DNA of 64,000 nt from Nocardia testacea NBRC 100365 (GTDB lineage: Bacteria > Actinomycetota > Actinomycetes > Mycobacteriales > Mycobacteriaceae), in the NCBI RefSeq assembly GCF_000308775.1, contig NZ_BAGJ01000001.1:1-64000 (forward strand). The letters are read 5' to 3'. The notes beneath the pieces are model-generated. The model was not told the DNA's origin, ran no database searches, and worked only from the letters and a program-made list of their open reading frames with translations. Of this stretch, positions 8,159 to 19,981 are shown piece by piece. Numbering within the stretch: position 1 is the stretch's first letter; each line of letters begins with the position of its first letter. A program made the translations under genes and the position numbers.

Positions 8159-8955
8159 GTCTCGAGCGCACCCGCGCCGACGCCGGGCGCCGGAGGGAGA
8201 CAAGGACAGCGAGGAGGTCGTCCGGGAGAGCGGCGATCGTGGGCGTGGGCGGCTCCGCACGGCTGCACAGATCTCCCCACTCGTTCGATGGCCGGTGGCC
8301 GGACTCGTTCACTGCTCCCTGCCCACACCGGAACCTCGCGCCCGCTACGCTCCGGCGCTCGTCGGCAGTCGAGACCCGCCGCGCACCCGCGCCCGAAGAG
8401 CCGGGATGCCGTACTCGGGACCGATCGCGTATCGGCACACGGTCGGCGGCGGGCCGACGCACTCGGCATGTCGATGTGCAGAGCCGCCCCGACGTCGCGC
8501 TCGGCCGCCGCGAACCGAAACCGGTACGAAGTTGTCCACACCGCTACCGCGGGACGGCTGTGGATACGGTCACACCACGCGCCCTCGCGAATATCGGAGC
8601 TACGGAGCGCACGGTCCACCGCGGCCACATCCGATGTTCATCCACAGCTGTGCACAGCCGTACCCGGGCGATCGGCCCAGGCAGCGGCGATACGGCTCCC
8701 TACTACCCGCCCGGCCTGGCCGAGGCACCGCCGGAGGACGTATCCTCCACTCGGAGGGGCAGCCGACCACGTAGCTCGAAACGGGGTACGGTCTGATGTC
8801 GGCCGCTTGTGCCGGACTCCTGGGGCGGTAGGTCCGGATCTCCGGCCCCCGCACCGACCGTCGTGCCCCGCGCCGGTGGTGGAGTCGGCACCGCGGGATA
8901 CACGGGGGCAGCACAGCCGTCGATCCACACTGAACGGGAGAGGACACCTCGGGCG
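8159..8955. promoter_or_regulatory. oriC right flank and dnaN upstream region
   Basis: Nearly 800 bp without a recognisable gene. A perfect TTGTCCACA is at 8532-8540, GTATCCACA on the minus strand at 8559-8567, and TCATCCACA at 8638-8646, so some box density continues past the unwinding region. The dnaN promoter must be here, but I could not fix its -10 and -35. Open frames in this stretch resemble no known protein. Confidence 0.6.
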
Positions 8956-10131
8956 ATGGACCTTGCAGGCATGAAGTTTCGGGTCGCGCGTGAGGATTTC
9001 GCGGAGTCGGTCGCCTGGGTGGCGCGCAGTCTGCCGTCCCGTCCGCCGGTCCCGGTACTCGGCGGAGTCCTGCTGGTCGCGGACGAGGACGGACTGACCG
9101 TTTCCGGGTTCGACTACGAGGTCTCCGCGCAGATGCGGGTCGCCGCCGAGGTCGCCGGCCCCGGTCGCGTGCTTGTCTCGGGCAAACTGCTGGCCGATAT
9201 CACCAAGGCGCTGTCCAACAAGCCGGTGGACGTTTCCGTGGACGGCACCCGCGTGCTGATCCAGTGCGGCAGCGCCAAGTTCTCGCTGCCCACCATGCCG
9301 GTGGAGGACTATCCCCAGTTGCCGGAGGTACCGCAGTCGAGCGGGGAGCTGGCGGTCGAGGTGTTCGGCGAGGCGGTCGGCCAGGTGGCCGTCGCGGCCG
9401 GCCGCGACGACACACTGCCCATGCTGACCGGTATCCGGGTCGAGATCGAGGGGCCGCAGGTGGTCCTGGCGGCGACCGACCGGTTCCGGCTCGCGGTGCG
9501 GCACATCCAATGGCAGCCCGCCCGCACCGATATCGAGACCGCGGTGCTCATCCCCGCCCGCACGCTGTCCGAGGCCGCCAAGACGCTGGGTGCCTCCGAT
9601 CGGCCCGTGCAGCTGTCGCTGGGCTCCGGAGCGGGTGCCGACGGGCTGCTGGGCATCGTCAACGGTGGTCGGCGCACCACCACCCGGCTGCTGGATGCCG
9701 AATTCCCCAAGTTCCGCCAGTTGCTCCCCAAGGAACACACCTCGATCGCGACGCTGGAAGTCGCCTCGCTCACCGAGGCGATCAAGCGTGTGGCGCTGGT
9801 TGCCGAGCGTGGTGCCCAGGTGCGACTGGAATTCTCCGGCGAAGGACTGTTGTTGTCGGCGGGCGGCGACGATGCCGGCCGGGCCGAGGAATGGCTGACC
9901 GCCGATTTCCGCGGCGAACCGCTGACCATCGCCTTCAATCCCGGTTACCTCATCGACGGTCTGTCCGCGCTGCGTGCCGAGCGGGTCACCTTCGGGTTCA
10001 CCACCCCCAGCCGCCCGGCTGTGCTGCTGCCGGCTCGTGAGGAGGAGCCGGAGCCGCTCGAGTCCGGTGCGTATCCGGCGCTGGAGAGCGACTACATCTA
10101 CCTGTTGATGCCGGTCCGGCTCCCGGGCTGA
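8956..10131 (+). CDS. dnaN: DNA polymerase III beta subunit (sliding clamp)
   Basis: DnaN forms the ring-shaped clamp that tethers replicative polymerase to DNA. The 391-residue protein has the three-domain clamp arrangement, with [37 protein letters not shown] and [14 protein letters not shown] as clear family blocks, and ends in the hydrophobic-pocket sequence [15 protein letters not shown] 8956 (MDLAGMKF) follows GAGAGGA by 12 nt; ATG at 8971 (MKFRVARED) is an alternative start. In mycobacteria and many relatives gnd follows dnaN; here recF follows directly. Confidence 0.97.
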   Translation: MDLAGMKFRVAREDFAESVAWVARSLPSRPPVPVLGGVLLVADEDGLTVSGFDYEVSAQMRVAAEVAGPGRVLVSGKLLADITKALSNKPVDVSVDGTRVLIQCGSAKFSLPTMPVEDYPQLPEVPQSSGELAVEVFGEAVGQVAVAAGRDDTLPMLTGIRVEIEGPQVVLAATDRFRLAVRHIQWQPARTDIETAVLIPARTLSEAAKTLGASDRPVQLSLGSGAGADGLLGIVNGGRRTTTRLLDAEFPKFRQLLPKEHTSIATLEVASLTEAIKRVALVAERGAQVRLEFSGEGLLLSAGGDDAGRAEEWLTADFRGEPLTIAFNPGYLIDGLSALRAERVTFGFTTPSRPAVLLPAREEEPEPLESGAYPALESDYIYLLMPVRLPG

Positions 10132-10258
10132 GCGGGCGTGGGTTCGGTAGCGACGAACCGGCGCACCTCCACCCGGTACCGCCGGTGCCGGTGTACCGTG
10201 CCTGCGGTGGCGGCCGGTAGCGATACCTCCGCAAACCAGCGCCACGACCTGCGCTCTC

Positions 10259-10288
10259 CCCAGTTATCCACAGCTGTGGATAACTGGG
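10259..10288. promoter_or_regulatory. 30-bp palindrome with two head-to-head DnaA boxes upstream of recF
   Basis: A perfect 30-bp palindrome (15-bp arms) contains TTATCCACA on the plus strand (10264-10272) and its mirror TGTGGATAA (10275-10283). It lies 28 nt upstream of the recF start, within the likely recF promoter or leader. Both boxes are perfect high-affinity matches. DnaA-dependent control of recF, or DnaA titration, is inferred. Confidence 0.9.
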
Positions 10289-10315
10289 CTGTCATTCCCC
10301 GGATGGTGTGAACAG

Positions 10316-11530
10316 GTGCATATCCGTGCTCTGACCTTGCGTGATTTCCGATCCTGGGAGCACGCTGAGATCGAGTTATCCACAGGCCCTACGGTTTTCC
10401 TGGGGGCGAACGGTAACGGCAAGACCAACCTGCTCGAAGCGCTGGGCTATCTGTCCACATTGGGGTCGCACCGGGTTTCCAGTGACGCCCCACTCGTCCG
10501 GGCCGGCGCCGAACGTGCCCGGATCGGCGCGAATGTGGTGCACCTGGGCCGCGAGTTGCGGATCGATGTGGAACTCAACCGTGGCGCGGCCAACCGGGCA
10601 CAGATCAACCGGTCCCCGGTGCGCCGGCCGCGCGAGATTCTCGGCATCCTGCACACCGTCCTGTTCGCTCCCGAGGATCTGGCGCTGGTCCGGGGCGATC
10701 CGGGGGAGCGGCGTCGTTTCCTGGACGAGTTGTGTACTGCGCGGCGACCCGGGCTGGCCGGTGTGCGCGCCGACTACGACCGAGTGCTGCGGCAGCGTTC
10801 GGCCCTGTTGAAATCCGCGGGCCGATCCGCGCGGGGAGATCTCGGCACGCTGGACGTCTGGGACGGACATCTGGCGGGTCATGCCTCGATCCTGCTGGCG
10901 GAGCGGTTGCGCCTGGTCCACGAGCTCCATCCGCATCTGGCCCGCGCGTACGCGACGCTCGCGCCGGAGTCGCGGCCGGCGGCGATCGGGTACCGCAGCG
11001 GGGCACTGCCCGCGGAATTACTCGATCCCGGCCGTTCGCCCGACCCCGGTGACCCGGCGCTGCTGGAGGGCATCCTGCTGCGCGAACTCGCCACGGCTCG
11101 GGCGAAAGAGCTGGAACGAGGGGTTTGCCTGGTGGGCCCGCACCGGGACGAGCTGGAACTGATGCTCGGTGAAACGCCGGCCAAGGGTTTCGCCAGTCAC
11201 GGTGAGTCCTGGTCGTTCGCGCTGGCGCTGCGGCTGGCTGCCTTCGAACTGCTCCGCGCGGACGGGGCCGAACCGGTGCTGCTGCTCGACGATGTCTTCG
11301 CCGAGCTGGACCGGCGTCGCCGCACCGCACTCGCCGCGGTGGCGGCGGCGGCCGAGCAGGTATTGATCACCGCGGCGGTCCCCGAGGACGTGCCGGCCGA
11401 GCTGGTCGGCGCTACTTTGCGGGTGACGACCACCGGAGATCCGGAGCACCGGATTTCCGGATTCGCGACGGAGGGCCCGGTCACCGGTGGTGACCCGCCG
11501 ACGGCGGTCGCCGGTGATTCGCCGGGTTGA
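10316..11530 (+). CDS. recF: DNA replication and repair protein RecF
   Basis: RecF is an SMC/ABC-type ATPase that loads RecA at single-strand gaps with RecO and RecR. The 404-residue protein starts [14 protein letters not shown], has Walker [17 protein letters not shown] (near residue 30), the signature [18 protein letters not shown], and Walker [14 protein letters not shown]. The GTG start lies after a DnaA-box palindrome, and a further TTATCCACA occurs within its coding start at 10376-10384. The C-terminal 30 residues (from about TEGPVTGGD) are low-complexity and not conserved. It is followed by an intergenic region rather than directly by the DUF721 gene. Confidence 0.96.
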   Translation: MHIRALTLRDFRSWEHAEIELSTGPTVFLGANGNGKTNLLEALGYLSTLGSHRVSSDAPLVRAGAERARIGANVVHLGRELRIDVELNRGAANRAQINRSPVRRPREILGILHTVLFAPEDLALVRGDPGERRRFLDELCTARRPGLAGVRADYDRVLRQRSALLKSAGRSARGDLGTLDVWDGHLAGHASILLAERLRLVHELHPHLARAYATLAPESRPAAIGYRSGALPAELLDPGRSPDPGDPALLEGILLRELATARAKELERGVCLVGPHRDELELMLGETPAKGFASHGESWSFALALRLAAFELLRADGAEPVLLLDDVFAELDRRRRTALAAVAAAAEQVLITAAVPEDVPAELVGATLRVTTTGDPEHRISGFATEGPVTGGDPPTAVAGDSPG

Positions 11531-11878
11531 CGGACACGCGCCCGCCGCCGTCTTGCATGCGCGCCGGGCCATTCGTAGAGTGAGCCGGTACACCGGGCCG
11601 TTATCCCCCGTCCGGTATCAGAACCCAGTTATCCACAGCCTGTGGATAACTTATTGGACCAGGTCGTCGCCCCGTACCCCGGACGCTCGCCCGGTCTGTG
11701 CGGTGACACCCTGCTCCGGTACCCGATTTATCGGCCCTGACCTGCGGATTTTTCCGGTATATGGGCTATTGCTCCGGTCCTGGTGGCGCGGCGCCGACAA
11801 CGGGTTCCCGGATGTGCACAGCCTGAGGAAAAACCGGTCGAACCTGGGGATAACTCGCACCGGTGAGCGGAGCAGTAG
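11531..11878. promoter_or_regulatory. recF-DUF721 intergenic region with a DnaA box pair at 11627-11651
   Basis: This 348-bp gap holds an inverted pair of perfect TTATCCACA boxes (11629-11637 plus, 11641-11649 minus) with 11-bp mirror arms around a GCC spacer (11627-11651). It is the second symmetric DnaA-box pair outside oriC. No gene is recognisable in the gap. Confidence 0.85.
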
Positions 11879-12445
11879 ATGACCGACCAGCCCGGAACGC
11901 CCGGTGGCGGAACGCCGCCGAACGAACCGGAGTTGCGCGGGATCGACCTGGCTCGCCGGGCGCTGGAGGAGGCCCGGGCGGCGGCGCGCGCGAGCGGTAA
12001 ATCCGTGGGCCAAGGACGTTCCTCTCCTCGCCGCGGTCACCGTTCCGGAGCCCGTCGCCGGAGCGGATGGTCCGGTCCCCGCCCCGACGACCGCGATCCG
12101 CAGCCGCTCTCCAAACTCGCCACCTCGATCGCGCGTAGTCGTGGCTGGTCCACCAAGGTCGCCGAGGGAACGGTGTTCGGGCACTGGTCGGGTGTGGTCG
12201 GGGAGGATATCGCCGCCCATGCGAAACCCATCTCGCTCGAGAACGGGGTATTGAGTGTCGCGGCCGAATCCACCGCCTGGGCCACACAGTTACGTCTGCT
12301 ACAGGCACAACTGCTCGCGAAGATCAGCGCGGCGGTGGGGCCCGGGGTGGTGCGTTCGCTGCGGATTTCCGGGCCGACGGCACCGAGCTGGCGCAAGGGG
12401 CAGCGTCATGTCCGGGGTCGCGGACCCCGCGATACCTACGGTTAG
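11879..12445 (+). CDS. DUF721 (DciA-like) protein
   Basis: This 188-residue protein corresponds to the DUF721 gene that lies between recF and gyrB in actinobacteria (Rv0004 in M. tuberculosis). The N-terminal half is disordered and basic ([20 protein letters not shown]). The folded DUF721 region starts near residue 80: [74 protein letters not shown]. DciA proteins load or recruit the replicative helicase in many bacteria lacking a DnaC-type loader, so a helicase-loading role is likely. ATG 11879 follows GGAGCAGTAG. A parS-like site lies just past its stop. Confidence 0.92.
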   Translation: MTDQPGTPGGGTPPNEPELRGIDLARRALEEARAAARASGKSVGQGRSSPRRGHRSGARRRSGWSGPRPDDRDPQPLSKLATSIARSRGWSTKVAEGTVFGHWSGVVGEDIAAHAKPISLENGVLSVAAESTAWATQLRLLQAQLLAKISAAVGPGVVRSLRISGPTAPSWRKGQRHVRGRGPRDTYG

Positions 12446-12450
12446 AACCC

Positions 12451-12466
12451 GGTTTCACGTGGAACG
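12451..12466. promoter_or_regulatory. parS-like site before gyrB
   Basis: GTTTCACGTGGAAC (12452-12465) matches the 14-bp parS core with one mismatch. It begins a few bases after the DUF721 stop and lies about 290 bp upstream of gyrB. Together with the sites at 119, 899 and 30208 it makes an origin-proximal set spread over 30 kb. Confidence 0.8.
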
Positions 12467-12627
12467 CGGACGCCTGTTCGCCACCCCCGCGCCTCAGTGA
12501 ACTCTCAGGCCGAATCTGATGCTTCGAAACGGCCGCATCGCGAGGGGACCCGTGCCGGTCCGATTTCTCTCACCCAGGAAGCCGTCAGGGGTGTCGCAGG
12601 TGCACTGTAAGTTGGGCCGCGAAGTAG

Positions 12628-14799
<2,172 letters not shown>

Positions 14800-14866
14800 G
14801 GCGGTCCGCCCGCAGCGCTCCCGCGCGCGGTGACCCGCCGTATCCCGTCAGTACCTAGGAGATTTC

Positions 14867-17368
14867 ATGACCGACACCACCCTGCCGCCGGAGAGCGCGG
14901 GCGACCGGATCGAGCCGGTCGATATCCAGCAGGAGATGCAGAGCAGCTATATCGATTACGCGATGAGCGTGATCGTGGGCCGCGCGCTGCCCGAGGTCCG
15001 CGACGGCCTCAAGCCGGTGCACCGCCGGATCCTGTACGCGATGCACGACAACGGCTACCGGCCCGATCGCAGCTATGTGAAGTCGGCGCGGCCGGTGGCC
15101 GACACCATGGGCAACTACCACCCGCACGGCGACTCGGCCATCTACGACACCCTGGTCCGCATGGCTCAGCCCTGGGCCATGCGGTATCCACTGGTCGACG
15201 GCCAGGGCAACTTCGGCAGCCGCGGTAACGACGGTGCCGCCGCCATGCGGTACACCGAATGCCGGCTCACGCCGCTGGCGATGGAACTGCTGCGCGAAAT
15301 CGATCACGACACGGTCGATTTCATCCCGAACTACGACGGCAAGACCCAGGAACCCGTCGTCCTGCCCAGCCGCGTACCGAATATGCTGATGAACGGCAGC
15401 AACGGTATCGCGGTCGGCATGGCGACCAATATCCCGCCGCACAACCTGACCGAGCTCGCCGAGGCCATCTACTGGGTGCTCGACAACCACGACGCCGACG
15501 AGGAAGCCACCCTCGCGGCCTGTATGGAGCGGGTGAAGGGCCCGGACTTCCCGACCGCCGGTCTGATCGTCGGCACCCAGGGCATCCACGATGCCTACAC
15601 CACCGGACGCGGGTCCATCCGGATGCGCGGCGTGGTGGAGATCGAAGAGGATGCCCGCGGCCGGACCACAATCGTGATCACGGGTCTGCCGTACCAGGTC
15701 AACACCGACAACTTCATCAACGCGATCGCCGAGCAGGTCAAAGACGGCCGGATCGCCGGTGTCGCCGATATCCACGACGAGTCCTCGGACCGGGTGGGCC
15801 TGCGCATCGTGGTTACCGTCAAGCGGGACGCGATCGCCAAGGTCGTGCTGAACAACCTGTACAAGCACACCCAGCTGCAGACCAGCTTCGGCGCGAACAT
15901 GCTCTCCATTGTCGAGGGCGTCCCGCGCACCCTGCGGCTGGATCAGATGATCCGGCTGTATGTGAACCATCAGCTGGAAGTCATCGTCCGGCGTACCCGT
16001 TACCTGCTGCGCAAGGCCGAGGAACGGGCCCATATCCTGCGCGGTCTGGTCAAGGCGCTGGATCAGCTGGACGAGGTCATCGCGTTGATCCGCCGGTCGG
16101 CCAATACCGATACCGCGCGGACCGGCCTGATGGAACTGCTCGATATCGACGAGACCCAGGCCACCGCGATCCTGGATATGCAGTTGCGGCGCCTCTCGGC
16201 GCTGGAACGGCAGAAGATCATCGACGAACTGGCCAAGCTCGAGGCCGAGATCGCCGACCTGAAGGACATCCTGGAGAAGCCGGAACGGCAGCGCGCGATC
16301 GTCAAGGACGAGCTCGCCGAAATTGTGGAGCGCCACGGCGACGAGCGGCGGACCCAGATCATTTCCGCCGACGGCGATGTGGCCGACGAGGATCTGATCG
16401 CCCGTGAGGACGTGGTCGTCACCATCACCGAGACCGGGTACGCCAAGCGCACCAAGACCGACCTGTACCGCAGCCAGAAGCGCGGCGGCAAGGGTGTGCA
16501 GGGCGCGGGTCTGAAACAGGACGATATCGTCCGGCACTTCTTCGTCACCTCCACCCACGACTGGTTGTTGTTCTTCACCAACAAGGGCCGGGTGTACCGG
16601 GCCAAGGCATACGAACTGCCGGAGGCCAACCGGACCGCGCGCGGGCAGCACGTGGCGAACCTGCTGGCTTTCCAGCCGGACGAGAAGATCGCCCAGGTCA
16701 TCCGGATCAAGTCCTACGAGGACGCCGCCTACCTGGTGCTGGCCACACAGAAGGGCCTGGTCAAGAAGTCGCGCCTGGTCGATTTCGACTCCAACCGCAG
16801 CGGTGGCATCGTGGCGGTGAACCTGCGCGACAACGACGAATTGGTCGGCGCCGTACTGTGTTCGGCCGAGGACGACCTGCTGCTGGTGTCGGCGCAGGGG
16901 CAGTCGATCCGCTTCTCGGCCACCGACGAGGCGCTGCGGCCGATGGGACGCGCCACCTCCGGGGTGCAGGGTATGCGGTTCAATGCCGAGGATGCCCTGC
17001 TCTCGCTGAACGTGGTCCGTGACGGGACATATCTGCTGGTAGCGACCTCGGGCGGCTACGCCAAGCGGACCGCTATCGAGGAGTACACCGCGCAGGGACG
17101 CGGCGGAAAAGGCGTATTGACGATCCAGTACGACACCCGGCGTGGCACCCTGGTGGGAGCGCTCATCGTCGACGACGACGACGAGTTGTATGCCATCACC
17201 TCCAGTGGGGGCGTTATCCGTACTGCCGCCCGGCAGGTGCGCAAGGCCGGTAGGCAGACCAAGGGCGTGCGATTGATGAACCTCGCCGAGGGCGATACCT
17301 TGCTTGCGATCGCACGTAACGCCGACGAGCCCGAGCAGATCGACGGCGGCGGTTCTTCCGAGCAGTAA
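14867..17368 (+). CDS. gyrA: DNA gyrase subunit A
   Basis: GyrA cuts and rejoins DNA; the catalytic tyrosine is Tyr129 (in RYTECRL). The 833-residue protein has the winged-helix and tower domain, then the beta-pinwheel C-terminal domain with the GyrA-box variant KRGGKG. The quinolone-resistance region reads [15 protein letters not shown], with Ser and Asp at the positions equivalent to E. coli S83 and D87, a fluoroquinolone-susceptible pattern (mycobacteria have Ala at the first). A run of Asp residues in [10 protein letters not shown] is normal for the pinwheel. ATG 14867 follows CTAGGAGATTTC. It pairs with gyrB and precedes the DUF3566 gene by 39 nt. Confidence 0.98.
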   Translation: MTDTTLPPESAGDRIEPVDIQQEMQSSYIDYAMSVIVGRALPEVRDGLKPVHRRILYAMHDNGYRPDRSYVKSARPVADTMGNYHPHGDSAIYDTLVRMAQPWAMRYPLVDGQGNFGSRGNDGAAAMRYTECRLTPLAMELLREIDHDTVDFIPNYDGKTQEPVVLPSRVPNMLMNGSNGIAVGMATNIPPHNLTELAEAIYWVLDNHDADEEATLAACMERVKGPDFPTAGLIVGTQGIHDAYTTGRGSIRMRGVVEIEEDARGRTTIVITGLPYQVNTDNFINAIAEQVKDGRIAGVADIHDESSDRVGLRIVVTVKRDAIAKVVLNNLYKHTQLQTSFGANMLSIVEGVPRTLRLDQMIRLYVNHQLEVIVRRTRYLLRKAEERAHILRGLVKALDQLDEVIALIRRSANTDTARTGLMELLDIDETQATAILDMQLRRLSALERQKIIDELAKLEAEIADLKDILEKPERQRAIVKDELAEIVERHGDERRTQIISADGDVADEDLIAREDVVVTITETGYAKRTKTDLYRSQKRGGKGVQGAGLKQDDIVRHFFVTSTHDWLLFFTNKGRVYRAKAYELPEANRTARGQHVANLLAFQPDEKIAQVIRIKSYEDAAYLVLATQKGLVKKSRLVDFDSNRSGGIVAVNLRDNDELVGAVLCSAEDDLLLVSAQGQSIRFSATDEALRPMGRATSGVQGMRFNAEDALLSLNVVRDGTYLLVATSGGYAKRTAIEEYTAQGRGGKGVLTIQYDTRRGTLVGALIVDDDDELYAITSSGGVIRTAARQVRKAGRQTKGVRLMNLAEGDTLLAIARNADEPEQIDGGGSSEQ

Positions 17369-17407
17369 TCCCATATCGGCGGCAAAGAACGGATCCGAGG
17401 ATTCCCA

Positions 17408-18514
17408 TTGACCACTCCGAAACAGCCGAGCGACGAGCGGCAGCAGACGAACGGCGTGACCGAGCGGGTCACCCCGTCCCCGATTTCGCCGCGCCCGACT
17501 CAGCGGCCGGGCGAGGCCGCGGACCACGAACAGGCCGGTGGGCAGCCGGGCGGTAATCCGTCCGGCGGTTCGCCCGCCGGTGGTTCGCAGCCCGAAAAGC
17601 AGGAGCAGCAAGGCGAATTCGCGTCCGAATCGCGCAACGCCCCGGCGGACCGGAATCCCGGTCCGCCGGCCGGCGGCGGGCCGGGCGATCAGCAGGGCGG
17701 ACCCGGAAACCAACAGGGCGGCAACGGACCCGAGGCGAACCGATACCAGGAGGGCTGGTCGCAGCTGCCGCAGCGGGAACCGCAGTCCAATCTCTCGCGG
17801 CCCGGTCATATGCCGGTGGGCGGTGCCCAGCGGCCGGTCGGGCTCCAGGGCGGCGGGGGACTGCAGGGCGGCGGCCTGCAGGGCGGGGTCACCAATGCCC
17901 GCACCACCAGCGACCTGGCGGCCAAGGCGGCGCGTAAGGAAGCGGCCATGGCCAAATCCGTTGGCCTGGACGGGCCCACGCGCAGTATCGCGCGTCCGGA
18001 GCTGGTGAAGGATATGCCGGATCTTTCCGAGATCCGGCATCCGCTACCCCCGGAACAGCCGACCGGCCCGCAGCACAACCCGTACACACCGCCGGCCGCG
18101 GCCCCGTCCGCGCCGGCGGCGCCGCGCGGGCTGCCGCAGGCGGTACTCGGCGGAGAACCGTTGCGCGCCACCGTCCAGGTCCGCCGGATCGATCCGTGGT
18201 CCACGCTGAAGATCACCCTGGTGATCAGCGTGGCCATGTTCTTCGTCTGGATGATCGCCGTCGCGCTGCTGTACATGGTGCTCGCGGGGATGGGCGTCTG
18301 GGAGCGGCTCAACAGCACCTTCACCGATATGGTGTCCCCGGACAGCGGGTCGGTGGGGCTGATCGACGCGGGTACGGTCTTCGGCTATGCCGGGGTGATC
18401 GGGCTCATCAACGTCGTCCTGTTCACCGCGCTGGCCACGGTCGGCACGTTCATCTACAACCAGTGCTGCGATATGGTCGGCGGTATCCAGGTCACCCTGG
18501 CCGACCCGGACTAA
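17408..18514 (+). CDS. DUF3566 membrane protein following gyrA
   Basis: A 368-residue protein with a roughly 240-residue disordered N-terminal region rich in G, Q, P and N, including a [12 protein letters not shown] block. A C-terminal DUF3566 domain follows: [22 protein letters not shown] begins the first of two membrane segments, and [19 protein letters not shown] ends the protein. M. tuberculosis has the same gene (Rv0007) after gyrA. Its molecular role is unknown; the location next to tRNA-Ile is conserved. A TTG start at 17408 gives MTTPKQPS; no strong Shine-Dalgarno sequence is seen. Confidence 0.9.
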   Translation: MTTPKQPSDERQQTNGVTERVTPSPISPRPTQRPGEAADHEQAGGQPGGNPSGGSPAGGSQPEKQEQQGEFASESRNAPADRNPGPPAGGGPGDQQGGPGNQQGGNGPEANRYQEGWSQLPQREPQSNLSRPGHMPVGGAQRPVGLQGGGGLQGGGLQGGVTNARTTSDLAAKAARKEAAMAKSVGLDGPTRSIARPELVKDMPDLSEIRHPLPPEQPTGPQHNPYTPPAAAPSAPAAPRGLPQAVLGGEPLRATVQVRRIDPWSTLKITLVISVAMFFVWMIAVALLYMVLAGMGVWERLNSTFTDMVSPDSGSVGLIDAGTVFGYAGVIGLINVVLFTALATVGTFIYNQCCDMVGGIQVTLADPD

Positions 18515-18527
18515 TTCGTGCCTATCC

Positions 18528-18564
18528 GAAACGGCCGGCGACCGGCATCGGCGCCGGCCGTTTC
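18528..18564 (+). terminator. 13-bp hairpin terminator after the DUF3566 gene
   Basis: Arms GAAACGGCCGGCG (18528-18540) and CGCCGGCCGTTTC (18552-18564) form a perfect 13-bp stem with an 11-nt loop 13 nt beyond the DUF3566 stop codon. Strand is assigned from the upstream gene. Confidence 0.75.
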
Positions 18565-18693
18565 CCTGCTCGGCCGAGCTTTCATCCCGACGCTTTGACC
18601 AGCGGTTTTGGTTGAAATCATGGTTTCCTGTAGTCTCTGTTCTCGGTCGTCGAACTACAGTTTCGAGAGAAACTGCGGTCCGGTGGGCCCCGC

Positions 18694-18767
18694 GGGTCTA
18701 TAGCTCAGGCGGTTAGAGCGCTTCGCTGATAACGAAGAGGTCGGAGGTTCAAGTCCTCCTAGACCCA
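18694..18767 (+). tRNA. tRNA-Ile (GAT)
   Basis: A 74-nt cloverleaf: acceptor GGGTCTA/TAGACCC with discriminator A, D arm around TAGCTCAGGCGGTTAGAGC, anticodon stem-loop CTTCG-CTGATAA-CGAAG with anticodon GAT, and T arm GGAGG-TTCAAGT-CCTCC. No CCA is encoded. It lies downstream of gyrA/DUF3566 as in M. tuberculosis. Confidence 0.97.
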
Positions 18768-18785
18768 CACTTGTAAGAGAACCGA

Positions 18786-18817
18786 CAGCCCTCGAACCCA
18801 TCACGGTTCGGGGGCTG
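18786..18817 (+). terminator. hairpin after tRNA-Ile
   Basis: CAGCCCTCGAACC (18786-18798) pairs with GGTTCGGGGGCTG (18805-18817), 13 bp with one G-T pair and a 6-nt loop, 18 nt after the tRNA. A likely terminator of the tRNA transcript. Confidence 0.7.
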
Positions 18818-18895
18818 ATTCGTTTCGCGATCTCCTCGGATACCGCCCGGTCCGGAATTGAGCTCTTCCGGGGTCGCAGGACTAGGCTCGAGACC

Positions 18896-19003
18896 ATGAA
18901 ATACGTTCTCACCATCGGTATTGTCGCTGCGGTTCTCATCGGTATCAGCAAGCTGCGCCAGCGTGACGACGCCGACCTGTGGCACGAGGTCACCACACGC
19001 TGA
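18896..19003 (+). CDS. DLW-39 family small protein (35 aa)
   Basis: A 35-residue protein, MKYVLTIGIVAAVLIGISKL followed by a hydrophilic tail ending DDADLWHEVTTR. It has one N-terminal membrane helix and the DLW motif that names the DLW-39 family of tiny actinobacterial proteins, typically found close to this tRNA-Ile. Function is unknown. It is easily missed because of its size. The motif, length, conserved place and GC-rich codon use make it likely to be real. Confidence 0.85.
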   Translation: MKYVLTIGIVAAVLIGISKLRQRDDADLWHEVTTR

Positions 19004-19066
19004 TCCCGTCCCGGGCGACGTTCGCGGTCGTAGCCGGCGGGCCCGGTGACGGCCGGGTCGCTGTGA

Positions 19067-19717
19067 TCACGGCCGGGCCAGCAGTTCGATGACCGAGGAC
19101 ACCTGTTCGGTGGTCGGCGTCGGCAGATTGTCCCGGCCGTGGATCAGGCCGAGTCCGATGTAGACCATCGCGCCCGCCCGCAGCCCGGCCTGGTTCTCGT
19201 CGAACCCCAGGTCCAGCATCGTCCGGTAGACCGTCTCGAATACCCGCTGGTCGAGGTTGCGCACCGCGTCGGCGACCTTGGGGTTGCCGCGAGACCATTC
19301 CCGCACCGTGGTCTCCACGATCCAGTGCCGGTGGTCGACGAGCATGGCGGCCATCTTCTCGATCCGTTCCTCCACCGGGATCTCCACGAAGTCGCCCAGC
19401 TCTCGAATCGTTTCACTCTGTACCGCGCTCCAGCGGTCGGCCATCGCCGCCATAAGCTGTTCGATATCGTCGAAATGCCAGTAGAAGCTGCCCTTGGTGA
19501 CGCCGAGCTCCTGGCACAGCCGCGGGATCCTGATCGCCGCGACACCTTCGCGGGACAGCAGGTTCAGCGCGCCGTCCACCCAGTCGTCATAGGAAAGCCG
19601 CGCGGTGCGGCGGCGCCGGGACTGTTGGGCGCGAGCCTTTTTCGATCGGGGTCGTGGTGGCGCCGTCCGGTCGTCGGATGGATCGGGGTGTGATGCTGTG
19701 GACGAACCCGCCGTCAT
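19067..19717 (-). CDS. TetR family transcriptional regulator
   Basis: A 216-residue TetR-type repressor. A disordered basic N-terminal extension of about 40 residues precedes the helix-turn-helix (IRIPRLCQELGVTKGSFYWHFDDIEQLMAAM, about residues 62-92). The rest is a ligand-binding domain that I cannot assign to a subfamily. It is divergent from the MpaB-like gene at 19982, with about 260 bp between, suggesting that it regulates that gene. Alternative starts inside the extension are possible. Confidence 0.9.
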   Translation of the reverse strand: MTAGSSTASHPDPSDDRTAPPRPRSKKARAQQSRRRRTARLSYDDWVDGALNLLSREGVAAIRIPRLCQELGVTKGSFYWHFDDIEQLMAAMADRWSAVQSETIRELGDFVEIPVEERIEKMAAMLVDHRHWIVETTVREWSRGNPKVADAVRNLDQRVFETVYRTMLDLGFDENQAGLRAGAMVYIGLGLIHGRDNLPTPTTEQVSSVIELLARP

Positions 19718-19885
19718 CGGTTCGACAGGTCAGCGCTGAGTCTCATACTCCGATGGTAGGGGAGGCGATCGACGGCCTCGATGTATTCGCCCATCACGGC
19801 CGACTGCCGGTCGTACGCGGGTTCTGTGTCTCCGTCGGGCGGGCCGGGAAATTTCCCGCGCGGATTCCATACCCTCAAGTACAGT

Positions 19886-19900
19886 AATTCCGTACGAATT
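19886..19900. promoter_or_regulatory. candidate operator between tetR and the mpaB-like gene
   Basis: AATTC-CGTAC-GAATT is a near-palindrome with 5-bp mirror arms, flanked by GTAC and GGTAT motifs, in the divergent intergenic region about 80 bp before the mpaB-like gene. TetR regulators bind such dyads, but binding here is inferred only from position and symmetry. Confidence 0.4.
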
Positions 19901-19981
19901 GGTATGGGGCAGGCCACGCGCTCCGTCGCGGGACCGCCGCCAGGCCCGGGGCGGCCCGCCGCGCCGGTGAGGAGAGCAGCG

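Noticed and set aside
14855-18040. 1061-codon frame on the minus strand opposite gyrA
   Set aside because: It is the mirror of gyrA and DUF3566 coding in GC-rich DNA and resembles no protein.
18655-18996. Frame opposite tRNA-Ile containing GLEPPTS
   Set aside because: A well-known spurious translation of tRNA antisense strands; tRNA and DLW-39 explain the sequence.
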